Assembly (NCBI RefSeq): GCF_000498495.1
Contig: NZ_AVCS01000015.1
Span: 62,001-126,000, forward strand
Direction: 5' to 3'
Source of the DNA: Flavobacterium enshiense DK69
GTDB lineage: Bacteria; Bacteroidota; Bacteroidia; Flavobacteriales; Flavobacteriaceae
Length of the DNA stretch: 64,000 nt
Shown: in pieces, positions 47,342 to 56,290 of the stretch
Numbering within the stretch: the first letter of the stretch is position 1
Layout: each line of letters opens with the position of its first letter
Translations under genes and position numbers: made by a program
The notes under the pieces: model-generated
What the model was told of the DNA's origin: nothing
Database searches by the model: none
What the model saw: only the letters and a program-made list of their open reading frames with translations

Positions 47342-48866
47342 AAATGATACAATAAGCAGTGTCTTTGATTTTGATGCTCAGAAAGTTGTTGAATGTGAGG
47401 AGGTGGTCGTTTCGAAAGGGCTTTTGGTTTTAGCTGAAAGATTCCCTGACCGATTATTAGTTTGGTGTTATGATGAAGCGAAGAAATCACTTAATGTTCC
47501 TGAGATTGTTTCGCTTTTTCATCATGAAAAAATGCTAATGTCTTATAATCCAGTATCAAATTACCTACCAGATGCTATTGGTTATGCTGATGAAACCGTC
47601 AACATCAATGTTAATAAGCGAGTTACATGTCCAACTTGGCAAATGTCCGGTATGGTTGGAGGGGTTGCAGCAGTTGTTTTACTTTCGGTAAAAGAACATT
47701 TAAAGACGGATGTGGATTTTGATTATTTTTTAACTTCTGCAGCTAAATTATTGGTGACTTTTGGAATTTTTTGTTATTCCGAGCCAAAGTTGTTGACTTC
47801 AGAAGCAATTTCTTTTTACAATAAAGAAGCATCGGATTACACGCTTTTTAAATTCGTTAAGCAACATTACAGAGCTAGATGGGTTTTCTTGTTGTTTTTA
47901 AATTTGTTCCTTTACGAAAGAAGAATTCTTTTACTTCCTTTTTTGAATTCCTTTTTTTACAACAAAAGAAAACTGGAAGGTAAAAAATTGAGTGCACTAA
48001 AAGTTCAATCTTCAAAAAAGGTCTTAACAAACAAGGAATTGGATGTTATTATTCCCACTATTGGAAGAAAAACTTATTTGCATGATGTGTTAAAAGATTT
48101 TTCCAAACAGACGCTTTTGCCTAAAAAAATAATTATAGTGGAACAAAATCCAGAAACAGGCAGCACATCCGAGCTTGATTATCTGGATAATGAGCATTGG
48201 CCTTTTTCGATAGAACATATTTTTATTCATCAGGCAGGTGTTTGTAATGCCCGTAATTTGGCTTTAAGCAAAACCGAAAGTGAATGGGTGTTTTTGGCTG
48301 ATGATGATAATCGTTTCGAATCTGATTTACTAGAAAAAGTATTCGATAATATTGAAACATATGGTGTTGAAGCTGTAACGACATCTTATTTACAGAAAGG
48401 GGAACGGATGATAAACAATTGTCCTATACAATGGGGTACTTTTGGTGCCGGAAATAGTTTTGTTAAAAGAGCTTATTTAGAAAAGGTGAGTTTTAATATG
48501 GCAATGGAATTCGGGTATGGTGAAGATGCAGATTTCGGGATGCAAATTCGAAATCAAGGCATTGATGTCATTTATTTTCCACAGCCTGAAATTCTTCATC
48601 TTAAGGCTCCTGTCGGCGGGTTTCGTACTAAACCCGTTTTAGCATGGCATAAAGATGCAATTCAGCCTAAGCCTTCTCCCACGGTGATGCTTTTTAGATT
48701 ATTACATCACACTCCAGAGCAATTATTAGGGTATAAGACCACATTGTTTTATAAACATTATAAACATCAAAATATAAAGAAACCTATCAAGTATATCCGT
48801 TTTGTCAATAAGCAATGGAGTAGAAGTGTGCATTGGGCCAATAACCTGAAGAATAATTCAATATGA
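47322..48866 (+). CDS. Two-domain protein with C-terminal GT2 glycosyltransferase
   Basis: Long protein (514 residues). The C-terminal part from about 238 is a GT2 core: ELDVIIPTIGRKTYLHDVLK, IIIVEQNPETGS, GVCNARNLALSKTESEWV, FLADDDNRF (DXD-like) and EFGYGEDADFGMQI. The first ~237 residues are not a glycosyltransferase I recognise. They contain VCPTWQMSGMVGGVAAVVLL-like hydrophobic stretches, a YNPVSNYLPDAIGYAD segment and two aromatic hydrophobic helices (about 190-220). The N-terminal region may bind another enzyme or the membrane. The start ATG at 47322 lies inside the preceding gene. Confidence 0.72.
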   Translation: MIIVYHKNDTISSVFDFDAQKVVECEEVVVSKGLLVLAERFPDRLLVWCYDEAKKSLNVPEIVSLFHHEKMLMSYNPVSNYLPDAIGYADETVNINVNKRVTCPTWQMSGMVGGVAAVVLLSVKEHLKTDVDFDYFLTSAAKLLVTFGIFCYSEPKLLTSEAISFYNKEASDYTLFKFVKQHYRARWVFLLFLNLFLYERRILLLPFLNSFFYNKRKLEGKKLSALKVQSSKKVLTNKELDVIIPTIGRKTYLHDVLKDFSKQTLLPKKIIIVEQNPETGSTSELDYLDNEHWPFSIEHIFIHQAGVCNARNLALSKTESEWVFLADDDNRFESDLLEKVFDNIETYGVEAVTTSYLQKGERMINNCPIQWGTFGAGNSFVKRAYLEKVSFNMAMEFGYGEDADFGMQIRNQGIDVIYFPQPEILHLKAPVGGFRTKPVLAWHKDAIQPKPSPTVMLFRLLHHTPEQLLGYKTTLFYKHYKHQNIKKPIKYIRFVNKQWSRSVHWANNLKNNSI

Positions 48867-49861
48867 AGTTTACCTTAATAATCTGTACGCACAAACGACC
48901 GGAGGCACTTTATAAACTGTTGCAATCGGTTGTAAGTCAGACTAGATATCCTGGTGAAATCATAATTGTAGATGGTTCCCCTGATGAGTTCACTAGGGAT
49001 ATGTTGAGCCAGAATTCATTTGAAAATTTGAAATATTATCTAGTGCCAGCTGAACATCGGGGATTGACTAAGCAGCGAAATTATGGAATTAAAAAAGTGG
49101 ATTCATTAAGTGAGATTGTTTGTTTTTTAGATGACGATACCATTTTAGAACCCAATTACTTTGAAGAGATAGCTAAAACTTATGTGTCCAATCCACTAGC
49201 CTTAGGGGTAGGAGGTTATATTACAAATGAAGTGAGCTGGACAAAAATAGAATCCAACCATGTTCCATGCATAAAAGAATTTTATTATGACGGATGGAAA
49301 CGTAAAGAAGGTAGCAGATTTGTCTGGAGAAAGAAACTTGGGTTAGACAGTAATCGCCCGCCAGGATATCTGCCTGAGTTTTCCCATGGAAGAAGTATCG
49401 GTTTCTTACCACCTTCAGGTAAGGTTTATGAAGTAGAGCAATTGATGGGAGGAGTTTCTTCATTTCGTAAAGGAGTTTTTGATCATTTTCAGTTTTCTAC
49501 CTATTTTGAAGGTTATGGATTGTATGAAGATGCTGAATTTACTCTTAGACTATCTAAAACAGGTAAGTTGTTTGTAAACACATTAGCGAGACTGGGGCAC
49601 TATCATGATTCAGCAGGCCGGCCAAATAAATTCAGTTATGGTAAAATGGTGGTGCGTAATGGTTGGTTTGTTTGGCGTGCAAAGCATTCCGCTCCCTCTT
49701 TAAAATCTATATTGAAATGGCATTTAATTACTTTACTATTAACTGCCATAAGAATGGGGAATGTTTTAACTACCACAAAACGAAAAGAAGCCTTCACTGA
49801 GTCTGCGGGTCGTTTATTAGGCTGGATTTCTCTTTTTTTTAGTAAACCAAAACACCGTTAA
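48863..49861 (+). CDS. Glycosyltransferase family 2
   Basis: GT-A enzyme of 332 residues. KFTLIICTHKRPEALYKLLQ, EIIIVDGSPDEFTRDML, GLTKQRNYGIKKV and VCFLDDDTILEPNYF carry the nucleotide and DXD sites. MGGVSSFRKGVF and YGLYEDAEFTLRL lie at the acceptor/catalytic end. Its start overlaps the preceding stop (ATGA) and its stop overlaps the next start (TAATG). Donor not determinable. Confidence 0.85.
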   Translation: MKFTLIICTHKRPEALYKLLQSVVSQTRYPGEIIIVDGSPDEFTRDMLSQNSFENLKYYLVPAEHRGLTKQRNYGIKKVDSLSEIVCFLDDDTILEPNYFEEIAKTYVSNPLALGVGGYITNEVSWTKIESNHVPCIKEFYYDGWKRKEGSRFVWRKKLGLDSNRPPGYLPEFSHGRSIGFLPPSGKVYEVEQLMGGVSSFRKGVFDHFQFSTYFEGYGLYEDAEFTLRLSKTGKLFVNTLARLGHYHDSAGRPNKFSYGKMVVRNGWFVWRAKHSAPSLKSILKWHLITLLLTAIRMGNVLTTTKRKEAFTESAGRLLGWISLFFSKPKHR

Positions 49862-51012
49862 TGAAGTTTGCAATATATACTCATGTGAATCATGTGCATA
49901 AAGAAGGAAAGATTTATGGATACGGACCATATATTCGTGAAATGAATGTTTGGCTAAATTATGTGGATGAAGTTGAAGTGGTTGGACCTTTTACAGATAG
50001 GAATGTTCTCGAAATTGATTTAGCATATAGGCATTCCAGGTTGCAATACCGTAGGATACCGCTTTTTAGTTTAACATCGAAAAGTGAAATTTTAAAAACT
50101 TTTTTTAAGCTACCAGTTTTGTTTTGGGTAATCTACAAGAGTATGAAAAGGGCAGATCATTTGCATCTTCGTTGCCCTGGTAATGTTGGTTTGATTGCTT
50201 GTCTGGTTCAAATATTGTTTCCTTCTAAAATAAAGACAGCTAAATATGCTGGTAATTGGGACATGAAATCTAAGCAGCCTTGGAGTTACCGCTTTCAGAA
50301 ATGGATTTTAAATAATACTTTTTTAACAAGAAACATGCAGGTCCTGGTGTATGGCGAATGGGAGAACTGCAGCAGGAATATAATGCCTTTTTTTACAGCG
50401 TCATACAGCGAAAAAGACAAGAAAGATGTTCAGATAAGAAAGCTTCTAGTTCCAAGTGAAAACCGTAAAGAACTGATTAAGTTTCTATTCGTCGGAACAT
50501 TGTCTGAAGGGAAACGGCCGTTCTATGCAGTACAGCTGGTTCAGGCTTTAAAGAATAAAGGATATGCTGTTACACTTGATATATATGGAGAAGGAAACCA
50601 AAGAGCTATAGTAGAAGAATATATAAACGCACAGCTCTTGAAGGATACTGTGATTTTGCATGGCAATAAAAATGCAGAAACTGTTTTAAATGCCTATCAA
50701 GAGAGCCATTTTTTAATTCTTCCTTCCAAAAGTGAGGGTTGGCCTAAAGTAGTTGCCGAAGCAATGTTTTGGGGGTGTGTTCCTGTTGCAACGTCTGTAT
50801 CCTGTGTCCCATTTATGGTCGATAGAGGGAATAGGGGGGGGCTACTTACTATGAATCTTATAGAAGATGTGGAAAATTTAATGTTTTGTATTGAAGACGA
50901 TTTAATTTATGAAAAAATGGCCTCTAAAGCCATGGATTGGTCTCGCCAATATACGCTTGATTATTTTGAATCTGAGGTTAAAGCCTTATTGAAAGAAGAG
51001 GACAAACTTTAA
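49861..51012 (+). CDS. Glycosyltransferase family 4
   Basis: GT-B enzyme of 383 residues. FAIYTHVNHVHKEGKIYGYG and YIREMNVWLNYVDEV start the acceptor domain; HLRCPGNVGLIACLVQIL and AKYAGNWDMKSKQPWSYR follow. The donor half has KFLFVGTLSEGKRPFYAVQL, LDIYGEGNQRAIVEEYI and PSKSEGWPKVVAEAMFWGCV with EX7E. The start overlaps the previous stop by one base. After it there are 37 noncoding bases before a GTG-started transferase. Confidence 0.84.
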   Translation: MKFAIYTHVNHVHKEGKIYGYGPYIREMNVWLNYVDEVEVVGPFTDRNVLEIDLAYRHSRLQYRRIPLFSLTSKSEILKTFFKLPVLFWVIYKSMKRADHLHLRCPGNVGLIACLVQILFPSKIKTAKYAGNWDMKSKQPWSYRFQKWILNNTFLTRNMQVLVYGEWENCSRNIMPFFTASYSEKDKKDVQIRKLLVPSENRKELIKFLFVGTLSEGKRPFYAVQLVQALKNKGYAVTLDIYGEGNQRAIVEEYINAQLLKDTVILHGNKNAETVLNAYQESHFLILPSKSEGWPKVVAEAMFWGCVPVATSVSCVPFMVDRGNRGGLLTMNLIEDVENLMFCIEDDLIYEKMASKAMDWSRQYTLDYFESEVKALLKEEDKL

Positions 51013-51049
51013 AAAAGTAAGAAGAGTTGGGATTAAAAAATAGGAAAAA

Positions 51050-52120
51050 GTGAGAATACTTCAGTTAATAGATAGTCTAGAAGGAGGGGGAGCTGAACGC
51101 ATGGCGGTGAATTATGCCAATTCCTTAGCGGATCAAATTGCCTTTTCGGGTTTAATTGCCACGCGTAAGAAAGGGCTGTTGGAAGAACAGTTACATCCAG
51201 ATGTTAGTTTTACTTTTTTGAACAAACAAGGGATGTCAGATTGGAAAGCACTGTGGAACTTACGTCAGTTTTGTAAACGGCATCAGGTTCAGTATATCCA
51301 TGCACATAGTTCTTCTTTCTTTTGGGCGGTTTTGGTAAAATTAACATTGCCTAAGATTAAAGTCATTTGGCATGACCACTATGGAAACAGTGAGTTTTTG
51401 GAAAAGCGAAAAGCAATGTTACTTAAGATAGGATCATTGTTTTTTTATAAGATCATTGTTGTAAATGAGTTGTTATTGGCTTGGGGACTTAAAAACCTAT
51501 TCTGTAAAGAAGTACTCTTTTTACCAAATTTTGTGTTGTTAACAAAAGAAACGGCTCCTATTGATTTGAAAGGAAATACAGGAAAAAGAATCCTTTGTCT
51601 AGCTAACCTCAGACAACAGAAAAATCACGAAATGTTGCTTGATGTGGCTCTTAAAATTAAAATAAAATTCCCTGAATGGACTTTTCATTTGATAGGGAAA
51701 GATTTTCATGATGAATATTCCAAAAGTTTGCATGAAAAGATTGTTCGTGATGGATTAGAAAAAACAGTTTTTATCTATGGTTCTTCTAATGCCATAGTCT
51801 CTGCAATTGAACAGTCAGATATAGGAGTATTAACATCCTTGTCTGAAGGACTTCCTGTCTCATTATTAGAGTATGGTTATTTCGGTTTACCTGTATTGGT
51901 TACAACAGTTGGAGAAATTCCAAAGTTGATAAATGAGAGTAATGGCTTGTTGGCTGATTCTGAAGATGTTGGGTCTTTTGTTGATTCTTTAGAAACACTT
52001 ATTGTGAGTAGTGATTTGAGGGCGAGTTTAGGAGAGCAACTGAAAAAAACTATACATTTAAAGTATACAGAAACAGCAGTTGTTGATAGTTATTTGAAAT
52101 ATATTCAGGATGGAAAATAA
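51050..52120 (+). CDS. Glycosyltransferase family 4
   Basis: GT-B enzyme of 356 residues. MRILQLIDSLEGGGAERMAV is the classical GT4 start (GGAERM). The later KRILCLANLRQQKNHEMLLD, VFIYGSSNAIVSAIEQSDIG and TSLSEGLPVSLLEYGYFGLP carry the donor half with a Glu-rich EX7E variant. The start is GTG at 51050; no closer ATG precedes the first strand. Its stop overlaps the polymerase/ligase gene by 11 bases. Confidence 0.84.
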   Translation: MRILQLIDSLEGGGAERMAVNYANSLADQIAFSGLIATRKKGLLEEQLHPDVSFTFLNKQGMSDWKALWNLRQFCKRHQVQYIHAHSSSFFWAVLVKLTLPKIKVIWHDHYGNSEFLEKRKAMLLKIGSLFFYKIIVVNELLLAWGLKNLFCKEVLFLPNFVLLTKETAPIDLKGNTGKRILCLANLRQQKNHEMLLDVALKIKIKFPEWTFHLIGKDFHDEYSKSLHEKIVRDGLEKTVFIYGSSNAIVSAIEQSDIGVLTSLSEGLPVSLLEYGYFGLPVLVTTVGEIPKLINESNGLLADSEDVGSFVDSLETLIVSSDLRASLGEQLKKTIHLKYTETAVVDSYLKYIQDGK

Positions 52121-53477
52121 TAGAAGCAATTATACATCATTATTGATGATACATATAGGCATTGGTGTCCTGCTTTTTATTGTTCCCTTTTTGAGTAAAA
52201 TTTTCAGTATATCTATTTTTGGTTTTGGGGTTTATTATCTTATAAAAACTCAAAATAGGAATAATGAAGCTTTGGTTTTGTCTGCTTATGTGATGAGTGT
52301 TGAGGTGTTGTTGCGTATGACCAACGGGATGCATTTTAATGAGTATGGAAAATACTCTATTATTCTTTATATGCTGATGGGAATGTTTTTTACAGGATTT
52401 AAGAAAAGTTCTGCAATGTATTGGATATTTTTATTATTACTTGTTCCAGGAATAATTTTGTCAACATTTACTTTGTCATATCAGGTTGATATCCGAAAGG
52501 CAATTGCTTTTAATATTTCAGGACCTGTTTGTTTGGGGATTTCGGCAATATATTGTTACCGAAGACAAATTAAATTTGACCGCCTTATGGATGTTCTTAC
52601 AGTATTTGGTTTTCCCTTGATTTCAATTCTTACTTATGTGTATCTGTACAATCCAAGTATTAAGGATACAATAACTGGTACGCAATCCAATTTTGAAACT
52701 TCTGGAGGGTTTGGTCCAAACCAGATGTCCACTATATTGGGTTTTGGTATTTTTATCTTTTTTGTACAGTTTTTGTTGCGTTCGTCTACTACAAAACTGA
52801 AAGTTATTAATGGTGGACTAGTATTGTTGTTTGCTTTTCGAAGCATTGTTACTTTTTCTCGTGGAGGAGTTATGACGGCGGGCGTGATGATTGTTCTGTT
52901 GCTGATAGTCTTGTATTTTCAAACCAATGTGCGAGGACGTTTCAAACTTATGCTGATTTTGGTTTTTACTGTTTTTGCTGCGTTAGGGGTTTGGACTTAC
53001 AGTTCCTTGCAAACCAGTGGAATGATTGACAAACGTTATGCTAATGAAGACGCCCGAGGAAGAAAAAAGCAAAGTGCACTTACCGGAAGAGAGCGACTAA
53101 TCGAATCGGAGTTTGAGATGTTTATGGAGAATCCCATATTGGGTATCGGGGTCGGAAAGAATAAGGAATACCGTGAAGAAATGACCGGTATAGAAGCTGC
53201 TTCCCATAATGAGATCACCCGCATGATGGCTGAACACGGGGCGTTGGGAATACTCTGTCTATTAATATTGTTATTTACACCAATGGTATTGTGCCTCGAT
53301 AATCGTCAGCATATTTTTATGTTGTCTTTTATGGTTTTCTGGCTCTTAACCATTAATCACGCCGCGATGCGACTGGCTGCGCCAGCCTTTATTTACGCTC
53401 TTGCACTTTTAAAAGTTACAATAAATGAAGAACCTGTTGTACATAGGGAACAAACTGTCGGGTCACGGATTGAATAA
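52110..53477 (+). CDS. O-antigen polymerase/ligase, Wzy_C family
   Basis: Membrane protein of 455 residues with about 11-12 helices. The Wzy_C signature is present: a long periplasmic loop (about 300-370) containing TGRERLIESEFEMFMENPIL, GIGVGKNKEY, then AASHNEITRMMAEHGALG with the conserved His. Such proteins are either Wzy polymerases or WaaL-type ligases, and sequence alone does not separate the two. In an operon headed by an ABC exporter, a ligase role is attractive; otherwise it is a polymerase. It ends with a hydrophilic tail overlapping the next gene by 53 bases. Confidence 0.82.
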   Translation: MENNRSNYTSLLMIHIGIGVLLFIVPFLSKIFSISIFGFGVYYLIKTQNRNNEALVLSAYVMSVEVLLRMTNGMHFNEYGKYSIILYMLMGMFFTGFKKSSAMYWIFLLLLVPGIILSTFTLSYQVDIRKAIAFNISGPVCLGISAIYCYRRQIKFDRLMDVLTVFGFPLISILTYVYLYNPSIKDTITGTQSNFETSGGFGPNQMSTILGFGIFIFFVQFLLRSSTTKLKVINGGLVLLFAFRSIVTFSRGGVMTAGVMIVLLLIVLYFQTNVRGRFKLMLILVFTVFAALGVWTYSSLQTSGMIDKRYANEDARGRKKQSALTGRERLIESEFEMFMENPILGIGVGKNKEYREEMTGIEAASHNEITRMMAEHGALGILCLLILLFTPMVLCLDNRQHIFMLSFMVFWLLTINHAAMRLAAPAFIYALALLKVTINEEPVVHREQTVGSRIE

Positions 53478-54435
53478 AACCTCAATCGAGACATTGGGGG
53501 CTTTTTTGGAGCAGGAAGGCTATCAGGTTTTCTTTTTCTCTTCCAAGAAAAACCAAATTGTTCGTTTGCTGGACATGTGTTTTGCGGTGGTTTCCAAATC
53601 CCGAAAGGTTGAATTTGTGATTATCGACACTTATAGTACTTCCAGTTTTTGGTACGCTTTTGTCACCAGTCAGTTGTGCAGGTTTTTCAGATTACCTTAC
53701 GTGCCAATACTTCGGGGAGGTAATTTGCCGCAACGTCTTAAGGCAAGCCCGAGACTTTCGAAAATGGTTTTTAAATATGCTTATCAAAATGTGGTGCCTT
53801 CTTATTATCTTTTAGAAGCATTCAGGAAAGCCGGTTTTGAAAATCTCATATTTATTCCCAATACCATTGAAATGGGCAACTATCCATTCAAGCAAAGGGA
53901 TGAGTTGCGACCGAAGTTACTTTGGGTGCGCGCTTTTGCTACGATTTACAATCCGAAAATGGCGGTGGACGTATTGTATGAATTGCAAAAAAAATATCCT
54001 GAAGCTGAATTATGTATGGTAGGCCCGGATAAAGACGGAAGCATGAAAACAACGCAAAGTTATGCCGAAGAGAAAGATGTTTCTGTTCATTTTACCGGCC
54101 GTTTGTCCAAAGAAGAATGGATTTTGCTTTCATCGGATTACGATATTTTTATCAATACCACACATTTTGATAATACCCCTGTAAGTGTTATGGAAGCCAT
54201 GGCGCTTGGATTTCCTGTGGTTACAACGAATGTAGGAGGAATTCCGTTTCTTTTAAATGACAATGAAGATGCATTGTTGGTAAAGGATAACGATGTGAAA
54301 GGTATGGTAAGGGCGGTTGAAGATCTGATAACACAATCTGAGATTTCCCAAAGGATCACGAATAATGCAAGAAAAAAAGCGGAATCCTGGGATTGGGAAG
54401 TGGTGAAGGAACAGTGGATGTCCTTGCTGCAATGA
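53425..54435 (+). CDS. Glycosyltransferase family 4
   Basis: GT-B enzyme of 336 residues. KNLLYIGNKLSGHGLNKTSI begins the acceptor domain. PYVPILRGGNLPQRLKASPR and NVVPSYYLLEAFRKAGFENL follow, and the donor half has PKLLWVRAFATIYNPKMAVD, VHFTGRLSKEEW and INTTHFDNTPVSVMEAMALG with the EX7E equivalent. The start ATG lies 53 bases inside the preceding gene, an unusually long overlap but in line with this operon. It is the last gene of the overlapping run. Confidence 0.83.
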   Translation: MKNLLYIGNKLSGHGLNKTSIETLGAFLEQEGYQVFFFSSKKNQIVRLLDMCFAVVSKSRKVEFVIIDTYSTSSFWYAFVTSQLCRFFRLPYVPILRGGNLPQRLKASPRLSKMVFKYAYQNVVPSYYLLEAFRKAGFENLIFIPNTIEMGNYPFKQRDELRPKLLWVRAFATIYNPKMAVDVLYELQKKYPEAELCMVGPDKDGSMKTTQSYAEEKDVSVHFTGRLSKEEWILLSSDYDIFINTTHFDNTPVSVMEAMALGFPVVTTNVGGIPFLLNDNEDALLVKDNDVKGMVRAVEDLITQSEISQRITNNARKKAESWDWEVVKEQWMSLLQ

Positions 54436-54440
54436 TTTAG

Positions 54441-54510
54441 GAGCCCCCTCCTTCGTAGGAAGGACAGGTGCCATGATGGCAGTGAAGTGAGGATGAGAGA
54501 GATTCCACAA
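54441..54510. repeat. GC-richer repeat-like segment with a small hairpin
   Basis: In the gap after the last locus 2 transferase, TCCTTC at 54449-54454 and GAAGGA at 54459-54464 form a perfect 6-bp stem with a GTAG loop. No T-run follows directly, so it is a weak terminator at best. The rest (GGTGCCATGATGGCAGTGAA) resembles dispersed flavobacterial intergenic elements. Confidence 0.35.
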
Positions 54511-54584
54511 TTTTTTTGTTAATTGTTACAGACTAGTGTTTTTCTTTATAATTATTTGTTAATTTGCGGCGACACTTAGGGAAG

Positions 54585-55970
54585 ATGATAAAAAACAAAA
54601 AAATACATTTCGAAATATCCGAGCGAAAGATTCTTCTTCGTGGTTTTGATGTATTGTTAGTGCTTCTGACCTTGTATCTTTTGGGGATTTATCTCGAATT
54701 TGATTACTTCAGCATTTCCATACACAGTTATTATTGGACCTTTATTTTGGCGTTCTATACGTTGTTTTTCGGAACTATATTTGAAATGTATAACCTTCAG
54801 GTGGCCGGTAGCCAGTTGCAGGTTATTAAAAGTATTATCCTAACTGCTACGACAACCGTGTTCGTATACTTGCTGACGCCTGTTTTTACTCCGCCATTGC
54901 CAAAAAACAGACTACAGATCATATTTTTCTACGTCGCTATTTTAGGCGCCTTGTTTTTATGGCGTATGTTCTATCAGAAGTTTTTGGCTTCGCATCATTT
55001 TTATAAAAAGGTGCTTTTTCTGGCCGATGATAAAACAGTTGAAGATTTAGTCGGTGAACTTGAGAAGGCCGACCCAAACTACAAAGTAATGGGATATTTG
55101 AGTACAAGGGAATCGCATAAGCGAAAAGTGAATCTAGCAAAAATACTTCCGGAAGACCTTGAGTTGTTTATTTTGGAAAATTCTATATCGGAAATTGTAA
55201 TTGCCAATAAAGCAAACGAGGAAGTCCCTGTTGCGGTTTATGATAAGTTATTGTCGTTTTTGGAACGAGGTATTGTCATACGGGAGTATTCCCAAGTGTA
55301 TGAAACGAGTACCTACCGACTTCCTGTTCAGTTTTCTGAAAAAGATTTTTACAAGTATTTTCCTTTCAGCAGAAGCAATCAGAATAAATTGTACGTCTAT
55401 ACTAGTCGTTTGTTTGACATTGTAGTAGCGCTGATGGGGTTATCTATTGGTTTGCTCCTGACGCCTTTACTGCTGGTCGGGAATTTGGTAGCTAATAGGG
55501 GAGCCTTGATTTATACCCAAGAGCGTGTAGGCAAAAACGGTGTGCCTTTCAAAATCTATAAATTCCGTTCAATGGTAACCAATGCAGAGGCTAACGGAGC
55601 GGTATTTGCCACTGCGAACGACACCAGAATTACCCCTTTTGGGAAGTTTTTGCGAAAAACCCGAATCGACGAATTTCCTCAGTTTGTCAACATTTTAAAA
55701 GGGGATATGGCAGTAATAGGGCCACGTCCAGAGCGCCCTGTTTTTGTGAGCCAGATTGCCGAAATCATGCCTTTTTATCAGACACGCCACGTTATCAAGC
55801 CCGGACTTACCGGGTGGGCTCAGGTAAAACATTCTTACGGGGAAACTATCGAAGATAGTCTGATTAAACTGCAATACGACCTGTATTATATCAAACATCG
55901 CAGTTTGTTCCTGGATGTGAATATTGTCCTGAAAACACTCAGTACCGTTTTGTTTTTTAGGGGACAATAA
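54585..55970 (+). CDS. Exopolysaccharide polyprenyl glycosylphosphotransferase, WcaJ-like
   Basis: Initiating sugar-phosphate transferase of the large class, 461 residues. Four N-terminal helices (about 15-130) and a CoA-binding-like domain precede the catalytic domain from about 270. That domain has YTQERVGKNGVPFKIYKFRS, RKTRIDEFPQFVNILKGDM with the Asp-Glu pair, VIGPRPERP and IKPGLTGWAQVKHSYG. It probably loads hexose-1-phosphate (or a related sugar) on undecaprenyl phosphate. ATG at 54585 is preferred over the in-frame TTG at 54564. It is the third such initiating enzyme in the window. Confidence 0.87.
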   Translation: MIKNKKIHFEISERKILLRGFDVLLVLLTLYLLGIYLEFDYFSISIHSYYWTFILAFYTLFFGTIFEMYNLQVAGSQLQVIKSIILTATTTVFVYLLTPVFTPPLPKNRLQIIFFYVAILGALFLWRMFYQKFLASHHFYKKVLFLADDKTVEDLVGELEKADPNYKVMGYLSTRESHKRKVNLAKILPEDLELFILENSISEIVIANKANEEVPVAVYDKLLSFLERGIVIREYSQVYETSTYRLPVQFSEKDFYKYFPFSRSNQNKLYVYTSRLFDIVVALMGLSIGLLLTPLLLVGNLVANRGALIYTQERVGKNGVPFKIYKFRSMVTNAEANGAVFATANDTRITPFGKFLRKTRIDEFPQFVNILKGDMAVIGPRPERPVFVSQIAEIMPFYQTRHVIKPGLTGWAQVKHSYGETIEDSLIKLQYDLYYIKHRSLFLDVNIVLKTLSTVLFFRGQ

Positions 55971-56290
55971 TTTAGATCTTTAGAATTTAAGAAAATTAGA
56001 TTTTAGGGATAAGAAATAAGGGATAAAGGAAAAAGTGGTTGACTTTTTAGAATTTTAGAAAGTTAGAATTTTTGAAGCGAATGGTTTGGGCTTTTTTGTA
56101 AACCATGTTCCTGCTGTACGCTTTATCTTTTGTTCCGCGGGTCTCCACAAAAGGATATCGCTCCCATCCGGGCTAAAAGAGATACTTTAAAACCTTCTAA
56201 GTGCTTAATGATGCCTAAAAAACATGTAAAAATCTATATACTGGTTTCAGATTTTGTTTCGTAAGAACAGATTGTCTTCCGGAGATAGCC
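55971..56290. other. Intergenic region, AT-rich with repeat-like core
   Basis: No credible gene. The first 100 bases are low-complexity, with repeated TTAGAATTT words. Bases 56114-56176 (TGTACGCTTTATCTTTTGTT, then GGTCTCCACAAAAGGATATC, then CCATCCGGGCTAA) have the look of a degenerate dispersed flavobacterial element. No clear terminator hairpin is visible. Confidence 0.4.

Noticed and set aside
54449..54464. Rho-independent terminator after the last transferase of locus 2
   Set aside because: The 6-bp stem with GTAG loop is perfect but no T-run follows, so it was filed as part of a repeat-like segment.
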